Source of the DNA: Acidobacteriaceae bacterium
GTDB lineage: Bacteria; Acidobacteriota; Terriglobia; Terriglobales; Acidobacteriaceae
Assembly: GCA_030049955.1 (NCBI GenBank)
Contig: JASIJX010000162.1
Coordinates: 1-7,145 of the forward strand
Length of the DNA stretch: 7,145 bases
Direction of reading: 5' to 3'
Part shown: positions 1 to 5,716 of the stretch, piece by piece
How the letters are laid out: each line of letters starts with the position of its first letter
How positions within the stretch are numbered: position 1 is the stretch's first letter
Translations under genes and position numbers: made by a program
Notes under the pieces: generated by a model
What the model saw: only the letters and a program-made list of their open reading frames with translations
What the model was told of the DNA's origin: nothing
Database searches by the model: none

Positions 1-2
1 AC

Positions 3-971
3 CTTGTCGTCGATCGTGTGAAGGCCGAGCAGCTGCAGGTCACGACCGGCCAGGTGTTCCAGGCACTGGCCGCCTATCTCGGCTCCAGCTATGTCGGCCA
101 GATCACCAAGTTCGGCCGCACCTTCCAGGTCTATGTCCAGGCCGACGCCGACTTCCGCACCCGCATCCCCGAGATCGAGCAACTGCCGCTGCGTACCTCC
201 AACGGCGACATGGTGCCGCTCGGCTCGCTCGCGACCATCCAGCCGACGGTCGGGCCGGGCCTCATCAGCCTCTACAACCTCTATCCCAGCTCCAGCATCG
301 TCGGCTCCCCGGCTCCCGGCTTCAGCTCCGGCCAGTCGCTCGGCCTGATGGACCAGATCTGCCACGAGGCGCTGCCGCCCGGTGCGGCCTGCGAATGGAC
401 CGCGATGTCGTACCAGGAGCGCGCGGTCGGCAACAATCTTTACTACGCCTTCGGCCTTGCGGTGCTGCTGGTGTATCTGGTGCTCGCCGGCCAGTACGAG
501 AGCTGGCTCGCGCCCGTCTCCGTCATCCTCGCCGTGCCGCTCGCGCTGCTCGGCCCGGTCCTCGTGCTGGAAGGGCTTGGCCTGGACAACAACCTCTACA
601 CGCAGATCGGCCTGATCCTGCTGATTGCGCTGGCCGCCAAGAACGGCATTCTCATCGTTGAGGTGGCGCGCGAGGAGCGGCAGCGCGGCCGGCCGATCCT
701 CGAAGCCGCCGTGCTCGCCTCGCGCGCGCGGCTGCGGCCGATCCTGATGACCTCGTTCGCGTTCATTCTCGGTGTTCTTCCGCTGTACTTCGCCACTGGC
801 GCCGGCTCGCTCGGCCGCCGGTCGGTGGGAACGACGATCGTGGGCGGTATGCTGCTCTCCACTGTGCTGAACCTGATTTTCATTCCGGTTCTCTACGTGA
901 TTTTAAGCCGGCTGCTGAATCGCGGCGTCGTGGGAATCGAGATGCCGGTGGAAGTGGAGCAGCACATCTAG
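3..971 (+). CDS. RND (HAE1/AcrB-type) multidrug efflux permease, C-terminal part
   Basis: Inner-membrane proton-driven pump subunit of a tripartite RND efflux system. Only the last 322 residues are visible. The frame is open to the left edge (LVVDRVKAEQ...), so the GTG at 18 is an internal Val and the true start lies outside the window. The first ~135 residues are the end of the second periplasmic porter/docking region. The rest is the last membrane bundle, with hydrophobic helices at about residues 145-162, 168-190, 198-220, 245-265 and 275-300. The family motif NNLYTQIGLILLIALAAKNG is present. The Lys of AAKN (codon 639-641) corresponds to the AcrB proton-relay Lys940, and the second Arg of RLRPILMTS to Arg971. 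The FATGAGS..RRSVGTTIVGGM motif near the end is also typical. Two Cys (QICHEALPPGAACEW) could form a periplasmic disulfide. Substrate cannot be inferred. The gene is visibly more GC-rich at third positions than the MscS gene downstream. Confidence 0.95.
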   Translation, partial: LVVDRVKAEQLQVTTGQVFQALAAYLGSSYVGQITKFGRTFQVYVQADADFRTRIPEIEQLPLRTSNGDMVPLGSLATIQPTVGPGLISLYNLYPSSSIVGSPAPGFSSGQSLGLMDQICHEALPPGAACEWTAMSYQERAVGNNLYYAFGLAVLLVYLVLAGQYESWLAPVSVILAVPLALLGPVLVLEGLGLDNNLYTQIGLILLIALAAKNGILIVEVAREERQRGRPILEAAVLASRARLRPILMTSFAFILGVLPLYFATGAGSLGRRSVGTTIVGGMLLSTVLNLIFIPVLYVILSRLLNRGVVGIEMPVEVEQHI

Positions 972-977
972 ATAGTT

Positions 978-1013
978 CCGGGAGAATCAGTGTGCCCTTA
1001 CTGCTTCTCCCGG
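978..1013. terminator. Convergent stem-loop between RND gene and HhH gene
   Basis: CCGGGAGAA (978-986) is perfectly complementary to TTCTCCCGG (1005-1013). After one T/C mismatch the stem continues with CAGT (988-991) and ACTG (1000-1003) around an 8-nt loop. It starts 7 nt after the RND stop codon and covers the stop codon and last codons of the minus-strand gene, so it can serve both convergent transcripts. There is no clear T-run on either strand. It is therefore either a weak or Rho-assisted terminator, or an mRNA 3'-end stabilising hairpin. The structure is directly visible; the terminator role is inferred. Confidence 0.6.
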
Positions 1014-1306
1014 TGCGCGATGATGTAGTCCTTGATTCGGTCGTAAACTTCACTCGTTACAACGCCGTGGTCGAGCAGATCCTGTTTCGTCCGATACGGG
1101 CGAAAGCGTACGATACGCTCGGCCCATGTGCGGGTCATCCCGGGCGCTTTCATCAGTTCGTCCACCGTGGCGTGGTTGATATCGACTCGCGCTTCGGGCG
1201 GAATTACCTGTGTATGCGCTGCGCTCTGATGCACCGGCGTGGCGAATCCTCGCACCGTGCATAGCAACGCCGCAGCCAGAGCAAAGATTTTCACTCCTTG
1301 GTACAC
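998..1306 (-). CDS. Exported helix-hairpin-helix (ComEA-like) small protein
   Basis: A 102-residue protein with an N-terminal export signal (about residues 5-22, KIFALAAALLCTVRGFA, likely cleaved before TPV). A helix-hairpin-helix DNA-binding domain follows: VDINHATVDELMKAPGM (41-57), then WAERIVRFRP and a second, degenerate hairpin GVVTSEVYDRIKDYI. This matches the layout of the ComEA/T2SK-like HhH family (D-N-A-x-x-x-E-L...PG...A..I...R), which binds DNA non-specifically, in ComEA at the cell surface during DNA uptake. The usual PGIG turn is PGMT here. The start is ambiguous between GTG 1306 and GTG 1294. An AAGGAG (minus strand, 1300-1295) abuts the second with no spacing and lies inside the first. 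No in-frame ATG exists before an upstream stop at 1334-1336. The gene stands alone, convergent to the RND gene and divergent from the MscS gene; no competence genes are visible. Confidence 0.8.
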   Translation of the reverse strand: MYQGVKIFALAAALLCTVRGFATPVHQSAAHTQVIPPEARVDINHATVDELMKAPGMTRTWAERIVRFRPYRTKQDLLDHGVVTSEVYDRIKDYIIAHREKQ

Positions 1307-1336
1307 CGCACCATTTTGGGCCAGCGAAGCGCATCA

Positions 1337-1354
1337 TGCAAGCTGCAGTTTGCA
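1337..1354. promoter_or_regulatory. 18-bp near-palindrome in divergent spacer, possible operator
   Basis: TGCAAGCTGCAGTTTGCA equals its reverse complement except at one symmetric pair (8 of 9 pairs match; centre CTGCAG). It lies in the 83-bp region between the divergent HhH gene (start 1306) and MscS gene (start 1390), where a shared operator would be expected. No convincing -35/-10 pair was found on either strand in this spacer. A DNA-binding role is inferred only from symmetry and position. Confidence 0.3.
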
Positions 1355-1389
1355 ATTGGGCATTTGAACCCGACCTGCGAAAATAAAGT

Positions 1390-3204
1390 ATGGCGCATCC
1401 TCCAGCCTCTTGCGGTTCTTCAGGATTCGGTTCGTCGAGCCTCGGCAAGGCTCGTACAGGACTCTTCCTTCTTCTCCTCGCGCTCCTGGTCTTCTGTTTT
1501 GCCCTGTTCTGGATTACGCGCGACGCCATGGCGCATCTGTCATTCCTGCAAAATGGCACGGCAAAATCGAATGCTTCTTTGGTCGATACTCGACCGTGGC
1601 AGACGGCTCAGACGCTTGCTTCGCTGGCGGTTACCGCCGAAGAGAATGAGTACGCGCGCCGCGCCGAGCACTTGGCAGATCACGCGGTAGATCAAGCCTT
1701 TGCTGCAGCTCTCCGCCAAGCCCAGCTTGATGCCCAGCACCGCACGCTTACCGGCGCAGCCCTCGAACTGCAGCAGAAGATTACTCAGCTTGAAAAGATT
1801 CGTGATCAGGACCAGGCGACAGTCGATAAACTCTCGGCCAAAGCGCCTGCCGCGCAGCAAAAGCAAAATGCTGCTCCGGCCAACGATGCGCTGCAGGTAG
1901 CCAAAGCGCAGCTCGGACTCGATAACGACGAACTGGCCGACGCCCAACGCGATCTTGAGCGCGCCTCGGGCGATACGACCGCGCAAATCCAGGACGAGCT
2001 TGCCGCGCACGAACAGTCCATGCAGAAATACGATAGCCAGGTTGCCAGTGGCGAAATCGCGGTCATCTCCATGGCTCATAATCAGACGCTCGCCGCCCGC
2101 ATTGCTGCATGGTTCAAACAACGGCAGCGCGAGGCGCTCCTTGAGCAAGCCCAGCAGCAAGCACTAGGAGATGTGCAGAGCATCACAGCTCAGCACAATG
2201 CGCTTGAGGCTCGCGCCAACTCTGCGACGACATCGGCATCGGCGGCGGACCAATCTGCAGAAATCGCCAGCCTTCACGACCGCAGTGCCGAGCGCCAGAT
2301 TCTCAGCATTGACGACGATCGCATCCAAACCCATCAGCGGCTTGCAGCCGTATATGGCGAGTGGGCGGCGCAAGTCCGATTGCAGCATCGTATTGTCGAG
2401 CACCTGATCCTCACTTCTCTGATGGTCATCTTGATCATCCTGATCGGCATGCTCGTCTGCGATGCCTTGATCCGCCGTCTGATGGACAGGCCCGCTCTCG
2501 ATCGCCGGCAGATGCGCACCCTGCGCAGCATCCTGCAACTTGGCGTGCAGGCGGTCGGCCTCATACTGATTCTCTTTGTGATCTTCGGCGCGCCGCGTCA
2601 GACGCCTACCATCCTCGGCCTCACCACGGCGGCGCTCACCATTGCGCTGCAGGATTACATTGTCGCCTTCCTCGGCTGGTTCACGCTGATGGGCAAAAGC
2701 GGCATTCACGTGGGCGATTGGGTGGAGATCAACAATGTGAGCGGCGAGGTTGCGGATTTCCGACTGATGACCACGACGCTGCTCGAAACCGACCAGGGGC
2801 TTCCCACCGGCCGCCGGATTACTTTCATGAACAGTTATGCCATCCGCGGCCAGTACTTCAACTTCTCCACTGCCGGGCAGTGGACGTGGGAAGAGATCGC
2901 GGCCGTCGTACCGGCCACGGCTGACGTACATGAGCTCACGCAGCGTGTCGAACAGGCCGTAACGGAAGAAACAAGCGAAAATATTCGTCGCGCCAGAGAA
3001 GAGTGGAGCCGAGGTAGCCGCGCTGCCGGGCTGCGCAGCTTGGATCCTGCACCGGTGGTGAACTTGCGCCCGTCGAACTCCGGCGTCGAATTGCACGTGC
3101 GCTATATAACGCCTGCTGCTGCACGTTTTGAGCTTCGTAACCGGCTGTACCAACGAATCATTGAATTGCTACACGCATCGACGGCTGCGCCCGCGAAAGT
3201 GTAG
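1390..3204 (+). CDS. MscS-family mechanosensitive ion channel with long coiled-coil N-terminus
   Basis: A 604-residue inner-membrane protein, about twice the length of E. coli MscS. One hydrophobic helix near the N-terminus (about 23-43) is followed by a large Gln/Ala/Glu-rich region (about 85-335). Most of that region is predicted by eye to be coiled coil (for example ELQQKITQLEKIRDQDQATV), probably extracytoplasmic. Membrane helices follow at about 338-360 and 380-400, with the pore-lining MscS helix at 408-432 (GLTTAALTIALQDYIVAFLG). The beta domain comes next: IHVGDWVEINNVSGEVADFRLMTTTL (439-464), then ITFMNSYAI. A C-terminal alpha/beta domain ends near 597. The family opens under membrane tension to relieve osmotic shock. 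The ATG at 1390 is the first in frame; a purine-rich GAAAATAAAG precedes it, with no strong Shine-Dalgarno. The gene stands alone, with no terminator recognised downstream. The MscS core is clear; the N-terminal role is unknown. Confidence 0.88.
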   Translation: MAHPPASCGSSGFGSSSLGKARTGLFLLLLALLVFCFALFWITRDAMAHLSFLQNGTAKSNASLVDTRPWQTAQTLASLAVTAEENEYARRAEHLADHAVDQAFAAALRQAQLDAQHRTLTGAALELQQKITQLEKIRDQDQATVDKLSAKAPAAQQKQNAAPANDALQVAKAQLGLDNDELADAQRDLERASGDTTAQIQDELAAHEQSMQKYDSQVASGEIAVISMAHNQTLAARIAAWFKQRQREALLEQAQQQALGDVQSITAQHNALEARANSATTSASAADQSAEIASLHDRSAERQILSIDDDRIQTHQRLAAVYGEWAAQVRLQHRIVEHLILTSLMVILIILIGMLVCDALIRRLMDRPALDRRQMRTLRSILQLGVQAVGLILILFVIFGAPRQTPTILGLTTAALTIALQDYIVAFLGWFTLMGKSGIHVGDWVEINNVSGEVADFRLMTTTLLETDQGLPTGRRITFMNSYAIRGQYFNFSTAGQWTWEEIAAVVPATADVHELTQRVEQAVTEETSENIRRAREEWSRGSRAAGLRSLDPAPVVNLRPSNSGVELHVRYITPAAARFELRNRLYQRIIELLHASTAAPAKV

Positions 3205-3242
3205 CAACAAATGCCAGCTTAAGAGCCAGGGCTTGCTCGTAG

Positions 3243-3290
3243 AATCTGGATCCGGGCTGGACAGAATGGGACTGGACGAAAATCTGGATC
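3243..3290 (+). repeat. Short direct repeat AATCTGGATC, two copies
   Basis: The 10-mer AATCTGGATC occurs at 3243-3252 and 3281-3290, each followed by a GGG-rich CTG sequence (CGGGCTGG versus GGGACTG). The 38-bp period is close to, but not a clean multiple of, a helical turn. It could be a degraded tandem duplication or a pair of protein-binding sites. The function is unknown. Confidence 0.35.
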
Positions 3291-3419
3291 GGGACTGCCA
3301 ACCGGCCTACGGCGATCGGCAGCGGCAATCAAATATTTCAGTTATTTTACTTGCCGCCGCAGGACCGTTCTGAAAACATGAAGGCGGGCAAAGCCCCTTG
3401 AACTCCGTGCAAGTTGTTC

Positions 3420-3425
3420 AGGAGG
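3420..3425 (+). promoter_or_regulatory. Shine-Dalgarno AGGAGG deciding the start at 3431
   Basis: A perfect AGGAGG sits 5 nt before ATG 3431. This selects that start over the in-frame TTG at 3398, which has no such site and would place 11 extra residues before the signal peptide. Confidence 0.8.
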
Positions 3426-3430
3426 TTCAA

Positions 3431-4174
3431 ATGCGATTGAAGTCGAGCGTACCCGCCATCTGTTTTGCCATTATCCTGACCACTTGCGCGGCCCATGCGC
3501 AGTTGACGGCTGCTGCGCACATAGCACTGGCCCAGGAAGATGCTGGCATCGTACTCGGTCAGCCCTGTGCGGTGGTCGAACAAACGCAGTCAACACGCCA
3601 ACTGCCCGATGGAACGACTCTGACCCGACGCACCGAGGTGCGCAAATGGCGCGATTCTCAGGGACGCTTCCGCAAACAAACCTCCGAGGTGAGCGATGGG
3701 CAGGAGCCACAATTCGAAGCGGCCAGCATTATCGACCCGGTTGCCAATACCCTCACCATCCTCCACTTCGACCGAAAAACAGCGACCGTGTTCCACCTGC
3801 CCGATCAGGGCTCTAATAGTCTGCATCCATACGTTGAACTCGATGACATACCGCTACTCGCTCGACCGGGCGTCCAGGTTAAGGTTGAGAAGCTGGAACC
3901 CAAAACGATTGCTGGCGTTTATGCCATGGGTAGGCGCGTCACGCGCGTTCGGCCGCCGGGGGTCATTGGCAACGACAAAACGGTGACGAGCGTAAGCGAG
4001 CGTTGGGTTTCGCCCGATCTTAAGATCCTTCTTGCGAGTTCCATGGACGATCCGCGCGAGCAGTTGATCCGCCAGGTAACGCAACTAGACCGCAGCGAGC
4101 CCGATCCCAGCATCTTTCAAATTCCCCAGGGCTTTACGGTGAGTGAAGTTCAGGTGCCGCAGAAGGAGCAATGA
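3431..4174 (+). CDS. Secreted protein of unknown function
   Basis: A 247-residue protein with a Sec signal peptide: MRLKSS, hydrophobic core VPAICFAIILTTCAA, cleavage likely after AHA (residue 23). The Cys at residue 19 does not form a good lipobox (TT precedes it). The mature part looks beta-rich: PCAVVEQTQSTRQLPDGTTL (45-64), then TEVRKWRDSQGRFRKQ (68-83), and IDPVANTLTILHFDRKTATVFHLP (101-124). The C-terminal half, containing KTIAGVYAMGRRVTRVRPPG (158-177) and SERWVSPDLKILLASSMDDPR (189-209), resembles the pattern of periplasmic proteins that describe how a substrate is converted. The 'DGT...RDSQGR.R' style is one I associate with secreted proteins common in Acidobacteriota; this is memory, not a search result. 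I do not recognise a named family, and no catalytic motif is apparent. It appears monocistronic: the his promoter/attenuator region begins about 25 bp after the stop. Confidence 0.8.
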   Translation: MRLKSSVPAICFAIILTTCAAHAQLTAAAHIALAQEDAGIVLGQPCAVVEQTQSTRQLPDGTTLTRRTEVRKWRDSQGRFRKQTSEVSDGQEPQFEAASIIDPVANTLTILHFDRKTATVFHLPDQGSNSLHPYVELDDIPLLARPGVQVKVEKLEPKTIAGVYAMGRRVTRVRPPGVIGNDKTVTSVSERWVSPDLKILLASSMDDPREQLIRQVTQLDRSEPDPSIFQIPQGFTVSEVQVPQKEQ

Positions 4175-4200
4175 GCGCACAACTGTCCGGCAAGAAAATG

Positions 4201-4230
4201 TTGACATGACCCGGTCCGATCCCGTAGTTT
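4201..4230 (+). promoter_or_regulatory. Putative sigma70-type promoter of the his operon
   Basis: A consensus -35 TTGACA (4201-4206) is followed after 18 bp by TAGTTT (4225-4230), which keeps the first, second and last bases of TATAAT. The -35 is perfect and the -10 is weak. Transcription would begin near 4236-4239, immediately before or at the leader-peptide ATG at 4239, so the leader could be translated from a leaderless end. Placement just ahead of the attenuator supports the call; no experimental evidence is available here. Confidence 0.5.
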
Positions 4231-4238
4231 CAAGACAG

Positions 4239-4310
4239 ATGCAAATTCACCGCCATCACGGTCACCACCATCATCATGGGACCTCCATGCCGGCGGATGC
4301 TATGGCCTGA
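4239..4310 (+). CDS. hisL: His operon leader peptide (His-rich, 23 aa)
   Basis: The ORF reads MQIHRHHGHHHHHGTSMPADAMA followed by TGA. Eight of residues 4-13 are His, with five in a row (9-13), using both CAC and CAT. The peptide is presumably not functional as a protein; its translation rate senses charged tRNA-His. E. coli HisL has seven consecutive His in a 16-residue peptide, so this one is longer, with an 11-residue His-free tail (GTSMPADAMA region) that places the stop codon downstream of the antiterminator arm. No Shine-Dalgarno precedes ATG 4239. An in-frame ATG at 4206 would give a 34-residue version starting MTRSDPVVSRQ, but it overlaps the -35 box. A His-rich metal-binding peptide is the alternative, made unlikely by the terminator and the his genes downstream. 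The symbol is given by analogy. Confidence 0.85.
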   Translation: MQIHRHHGHHHHHGTSMPADAMA

Positions 4311-4350
4311 ATTGGCCAGAGAGATCGGAAATAATCATCAGCCCGCCGGC
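4289..4350 (+). promoter_or_regulatory. Antiterminator stem of the his attenuator
   Basis: GCCGGCGG (4289-4296) is an exact 8-bp, all-GC complement of CCGCCGGC (4343-4350). The second arm is also the 5' arm of the terminator, so the two structures exclude each other. Between the arms a small hairpin TGGCC (4303-4307)/GGCCA (4314-4318), with loop TGAATT containing the leader stop codon, would shorten the antiterminator loop. All pairings are directly visible; stabilities were not computed. Confidence 0.75.
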
Positions 4351-4372
4351 CGCCAAAGCCCGCGGGTTTTTT
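4340..4372 (+). terminator. Intrinsic terminator of the his attenuator
   Basis: CCCGC (4342-4346) pairs with GCGGG (4362-4366). After a C/C mismatch the stem continues as GGC (4348-4350)/GCC (4358-4360), closing a 7-nt loop CGCCAAA. Six T follow directly (4367-4372), then C and two more T. A4340 and G4341 can extend the base of the stem by pairing with the first two U. It lies 53 nt before the hisI start, where an attenuator terminator is expected, not at the end of a gene. Confidence 0.85.
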
Positions 4373-4425
4373 CTTGCCTCTCGAAACCTCAGCACGACCA
4401 GAACTCAGTACCAACAGGAATTGCC

Positions 4426-4818
4426 ATGACCGATCAAATCATGTCCAACCAAACTGCGACCATCGATTTCGACAAAATGGAAGGGCTCGTCCCCGGCATC
4501 GTGCAGGATGTGCGCACCGGCGAAGTGCTGATGCTCGGCTTTCTGAACCCGACCAGCTACGCCAAAACGCTCGAGACAGGCTTTGTGACTTTTTGGAGCC
4601 GCACCCGCCAGAAGCTGTGGATGAAGGGCGAGACCAGCGGCAACCGCCTGCGCGTGATCTCCGCCGCCACTGACTGCGACAACGACGCCTTACTCTTCCG
4701 CGTGGAAGTGGAGGGCGACGGCCTGGTTTGCCACGAGGGCACGGTGAGCTGCTTTACGCGTCCGATCGCGCCTGGCGCGCCGGCCGAAGCGCAGAATGCG
4801 GAGGTCCCTCGTGGCTGA
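4426..4818 (+). CDS. hisI: Phosphoribosyl-AMP cyclohydrolase HisI
   Basis: A 130-residue cytoplasmic enzyme of histidine synthesis that opens the purine ring of phosphoribosyl-AMP to give ProFAR. The whole family signature is present: [20 protein letters not shown] (56-75), the metal-binding TDCDND (82-87), and [10 protein letters not shown] (101-110). The Cys residues (84, 102, 109) match the zinc ligands and the Asp residues (83, 85, 87) the Mg site. The usual CHTG is CHEG. It is the stand-alone cyclohydrolase; no HisE (pyrophosphohydrolase) domain is fused, so hisE must be elsewhere. ATG 4426 is chosen because AGGAA (4416-4420) lies 5 nt upstream; ATG 4441 is a weaker alternative. A longer in-frame ORF from 4276 passes through the attenuator and is not credible. 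First structural gene of the operon, controlled by the attenuator, overlapping hisG by 8 nt. Confidence 0.95.
   Translation: MTDQIMSNQTATIDFDKMEGLVPGIVQDVRTGEVLMLGFLNPTSYAKTLETGFVTFWSRTRQKLWMKGETSGNRLRVISAATDCDNDALLFRVEVEGDGLVCHEGTVSCFTRPIAPGAPAEAQNAEVPRG
4800..4804 (+). promoter_or_regulatory. Shine-Dalgarno GGAGG deciding the hisG start at GTG 4811
   Basis: GGAGG lies inside the end of hisI, 6 nt before GTG 4811. An in-frame ATG at 4796 precedes this site and so cannot use it. The GTG is therefore the better hisG start. Confidence 0.7.
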
Positions 4819-5701
4819 AGAGAGGAACTTCGCCAAACTGCGCCTCGGCATTCCCAAGGGCAGCCTGCAGGAGGCCACCCTTGCCCTGTTCAGGCGCGCC
4901 GGCTGGAACATCTATGCCGACGGCCGCTCCTACTTTCCTTCGATCGACGACCCTGAAATCGAATGCATGCTCATTCGCGCGCAGGAAATGACTCGCTACG
5001 TCGATCACGGCGTTCTCGACGCCGGCCTCACCGGCATCGACTGGGTGGTCGAAAGCGGCCTTGAAGTGGAGAGCGTCACCACGCTCACTTACGCCAAGCA
5101 GAGCCGCCGCAAGGTGCGCTGGGTCCTCGCCGTTCCCGAGTCAAGCGGCTTTGAGAAAGCCGAAGACCTCGAGGGCAAGATCATTGCCACCGAGCTCGTT
5201 GAAGTCAGCAAGCGCTACTTCGCGGCAAAAGGCGTCAACGTCAAGGTCGAGTTCAGCTGGGGCGCCACGGAAGTCAAGCCGCCCAGGCTCGCAGACGCCA
5301 TTGTCGAAGTCACCGAGACCGGCAGTTCTCTCAAAGCCAACCACCTCAAAATCATTGACACGGTGATGGAGAGCGAGACGCACCTGATCGCCGGCAAACA
5401 GGCGCTCGCCGACCCGTGGAAACGCCGGAAGCTCGATCAGATTGCCACCATGCTGCGCGGCGCCATCGACGCGCAATCGCAGGTTGGCCTCATGCTCAAT
5501 GTGAAACGCTCCGATCTGGCCGCGGTGCTGGCCGTGCTGCCCGCTCTCAACTCGCCCACCATCTCGCAGTTGAGCGATGCCGAGTGGGTGGCCGTGAACA
5601 CCATCGTGGACGAGAGCACGGCGCGCGACGTCATCCCGCGACTGAAAGCCGCGGGAGGGGCGGGAATCGTAGAGTACCCGCTCAACAAGGTTGTGCTGTA
5701 G
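4811..5701 (+). CDS. hisG: ATP phosphoribosyltransferase HisG, long form
   Basis: A 296-residue enzyme of the first, committed step of histidine synthesis: ATP + PRPP to phosphoribosyl-ATP. It starts [22 protein letters not shown] (10-31), as in HisG. The region [12 protein letters not shown] (70-81) is typical, and the PRPP-binding loop is [19 protein letters not shown] (161-179). About 75 C-terminal residues (from [10 protein letters not shown] at 227) form the ACT-like regulatory domain that binds histidine in long-form HisG, ending [13 protein letters not shown]. Feedback inhibition is expected from this domain, and no HisZ partner should be needed. GTG 4811 gives an 8-nt overlap with hisI (GTGGCTGA), implying translational coupling; the alternative ATG 4796 would add five residues. 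Ends 15 nt before hisD. Confidence 0.95.
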   Translation: MAEERNFAKLRLGIPKGSLQEATLALFRRAGWNIYADGRSYFPSIDDPEIECMLIRAQEMTRYVDHGVLDAGLTGIDWVVESGLEVESVTTLTYAKQSRRKVRWVLAVPESSGFEKAEDLEGKIIATELVEVSKRYFAAKGVNVKVEFSWGATEVKPPRLADAIVEVTETGSSLKANHLKIIDTVMESETHLIAGKQALADPWKRRKLDQIATMLRGAIDAQSQVGLMLNVKRSDLAAVLAVLPALNSPTISQLSDAEWVAVNTIVDESTARDVIPRLKAAGGAGIVEYPLNKVVL

Positions 5702-5716
5702 GCATAAGAGAAGCCG

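Larger units (their letters stand above)
3205..3430. other. Intergenic spacer (226 bp) with short repeats
   Basis: No credible gene. An open frame crossing 3128-3373 is a shadow of the MscS 3' end that runs on into non-coding sequence. The spacer holds a direct repeat AATCTGGATC (3243-3252 and 3281-3290) and three GGG(A)CTG(G) motifs (3254, 3268, 3291). It also has an inverted repeat GCGGCAA/TTGCCGC (3322-3328, 3351-3357) around a 22-nt AT-rich loop. A promoter for the next gene should lie here, but no good -35/-10 pair stands out. Confidence 0.4.
4237..4372 (+). promoter_or_regulatory. Histidine operon transcription attenuator (his leader)
   Basis: A complete ribosome-mediated attenuator in front of hisI. 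Its parts are the His-codon run (4248-4277 within ORF 4239-4310), a candidate pre-emptor pairing CCGCC 4250-4254 with GGCGG 4292-4296, an antiterminator pairing 4289-4296 with 4343-4350, and a terminator 4342-4372. Expected logic, from the known enterobacterial his mechanism: a ribosome stalled on His codons covers the pre-emptor arm, so the antiterminator forms and RNA polymerase reads into hisI. A ribosome that reaches the stop codon (4308-4310) covers 4289-4296, so the terminator forms. With no translation, the pre-emptor holds 4292-4296 and again termination results. The parts and spacing are seen directly; function is inferred. No T-box features were noticed. Confidence 0.85.

Noticed and set aside
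2164..3153. 329-codon minus-strand open frame opposite the MscS gene
   Set aside because: The plus strand encodes a clear MscS core; the antisense product has low-complexity His/Arg/Asp content and no recognisable domain.
3221..3240. Possible terminator hairpin after the MscS gene (AGCC/GGCT, GAGC/GCTC)
   Set aside because: Only 4-bp stems and no T-run.
3398..3430. TTG 3398 as the start of the secreted protein
   Set aside because: ATG 3431 has a perfect AGGAGG at 5 nt and puts the signal peptide at the true N-terminus.
4171..4209. 12-codon ORF MSAQLSGKKMLT overlapping the stop of the secreted protein
   Set aside because: Very short, with only 2 nt between the AAGGAG and ATG; it overlaps the predicted his promoter and shows nothing specific.
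4239..4310. His-rich ORF as a metal-binding peptide or metal-responsive leader
   Set aside because: It is followed by a terminator/antiterminator pair and three his genes, so histidine sensing explains all parts more simply.
4276..4425. In-frame upstream extension of hisI starting at ATG 4276
   Set aside because: It would run through the attenuator terminator, has no Shine-Dalgarno, and the added residues are not HisI-like. ATG 4426 has AGGAA at 5 nt and gives normal family length.
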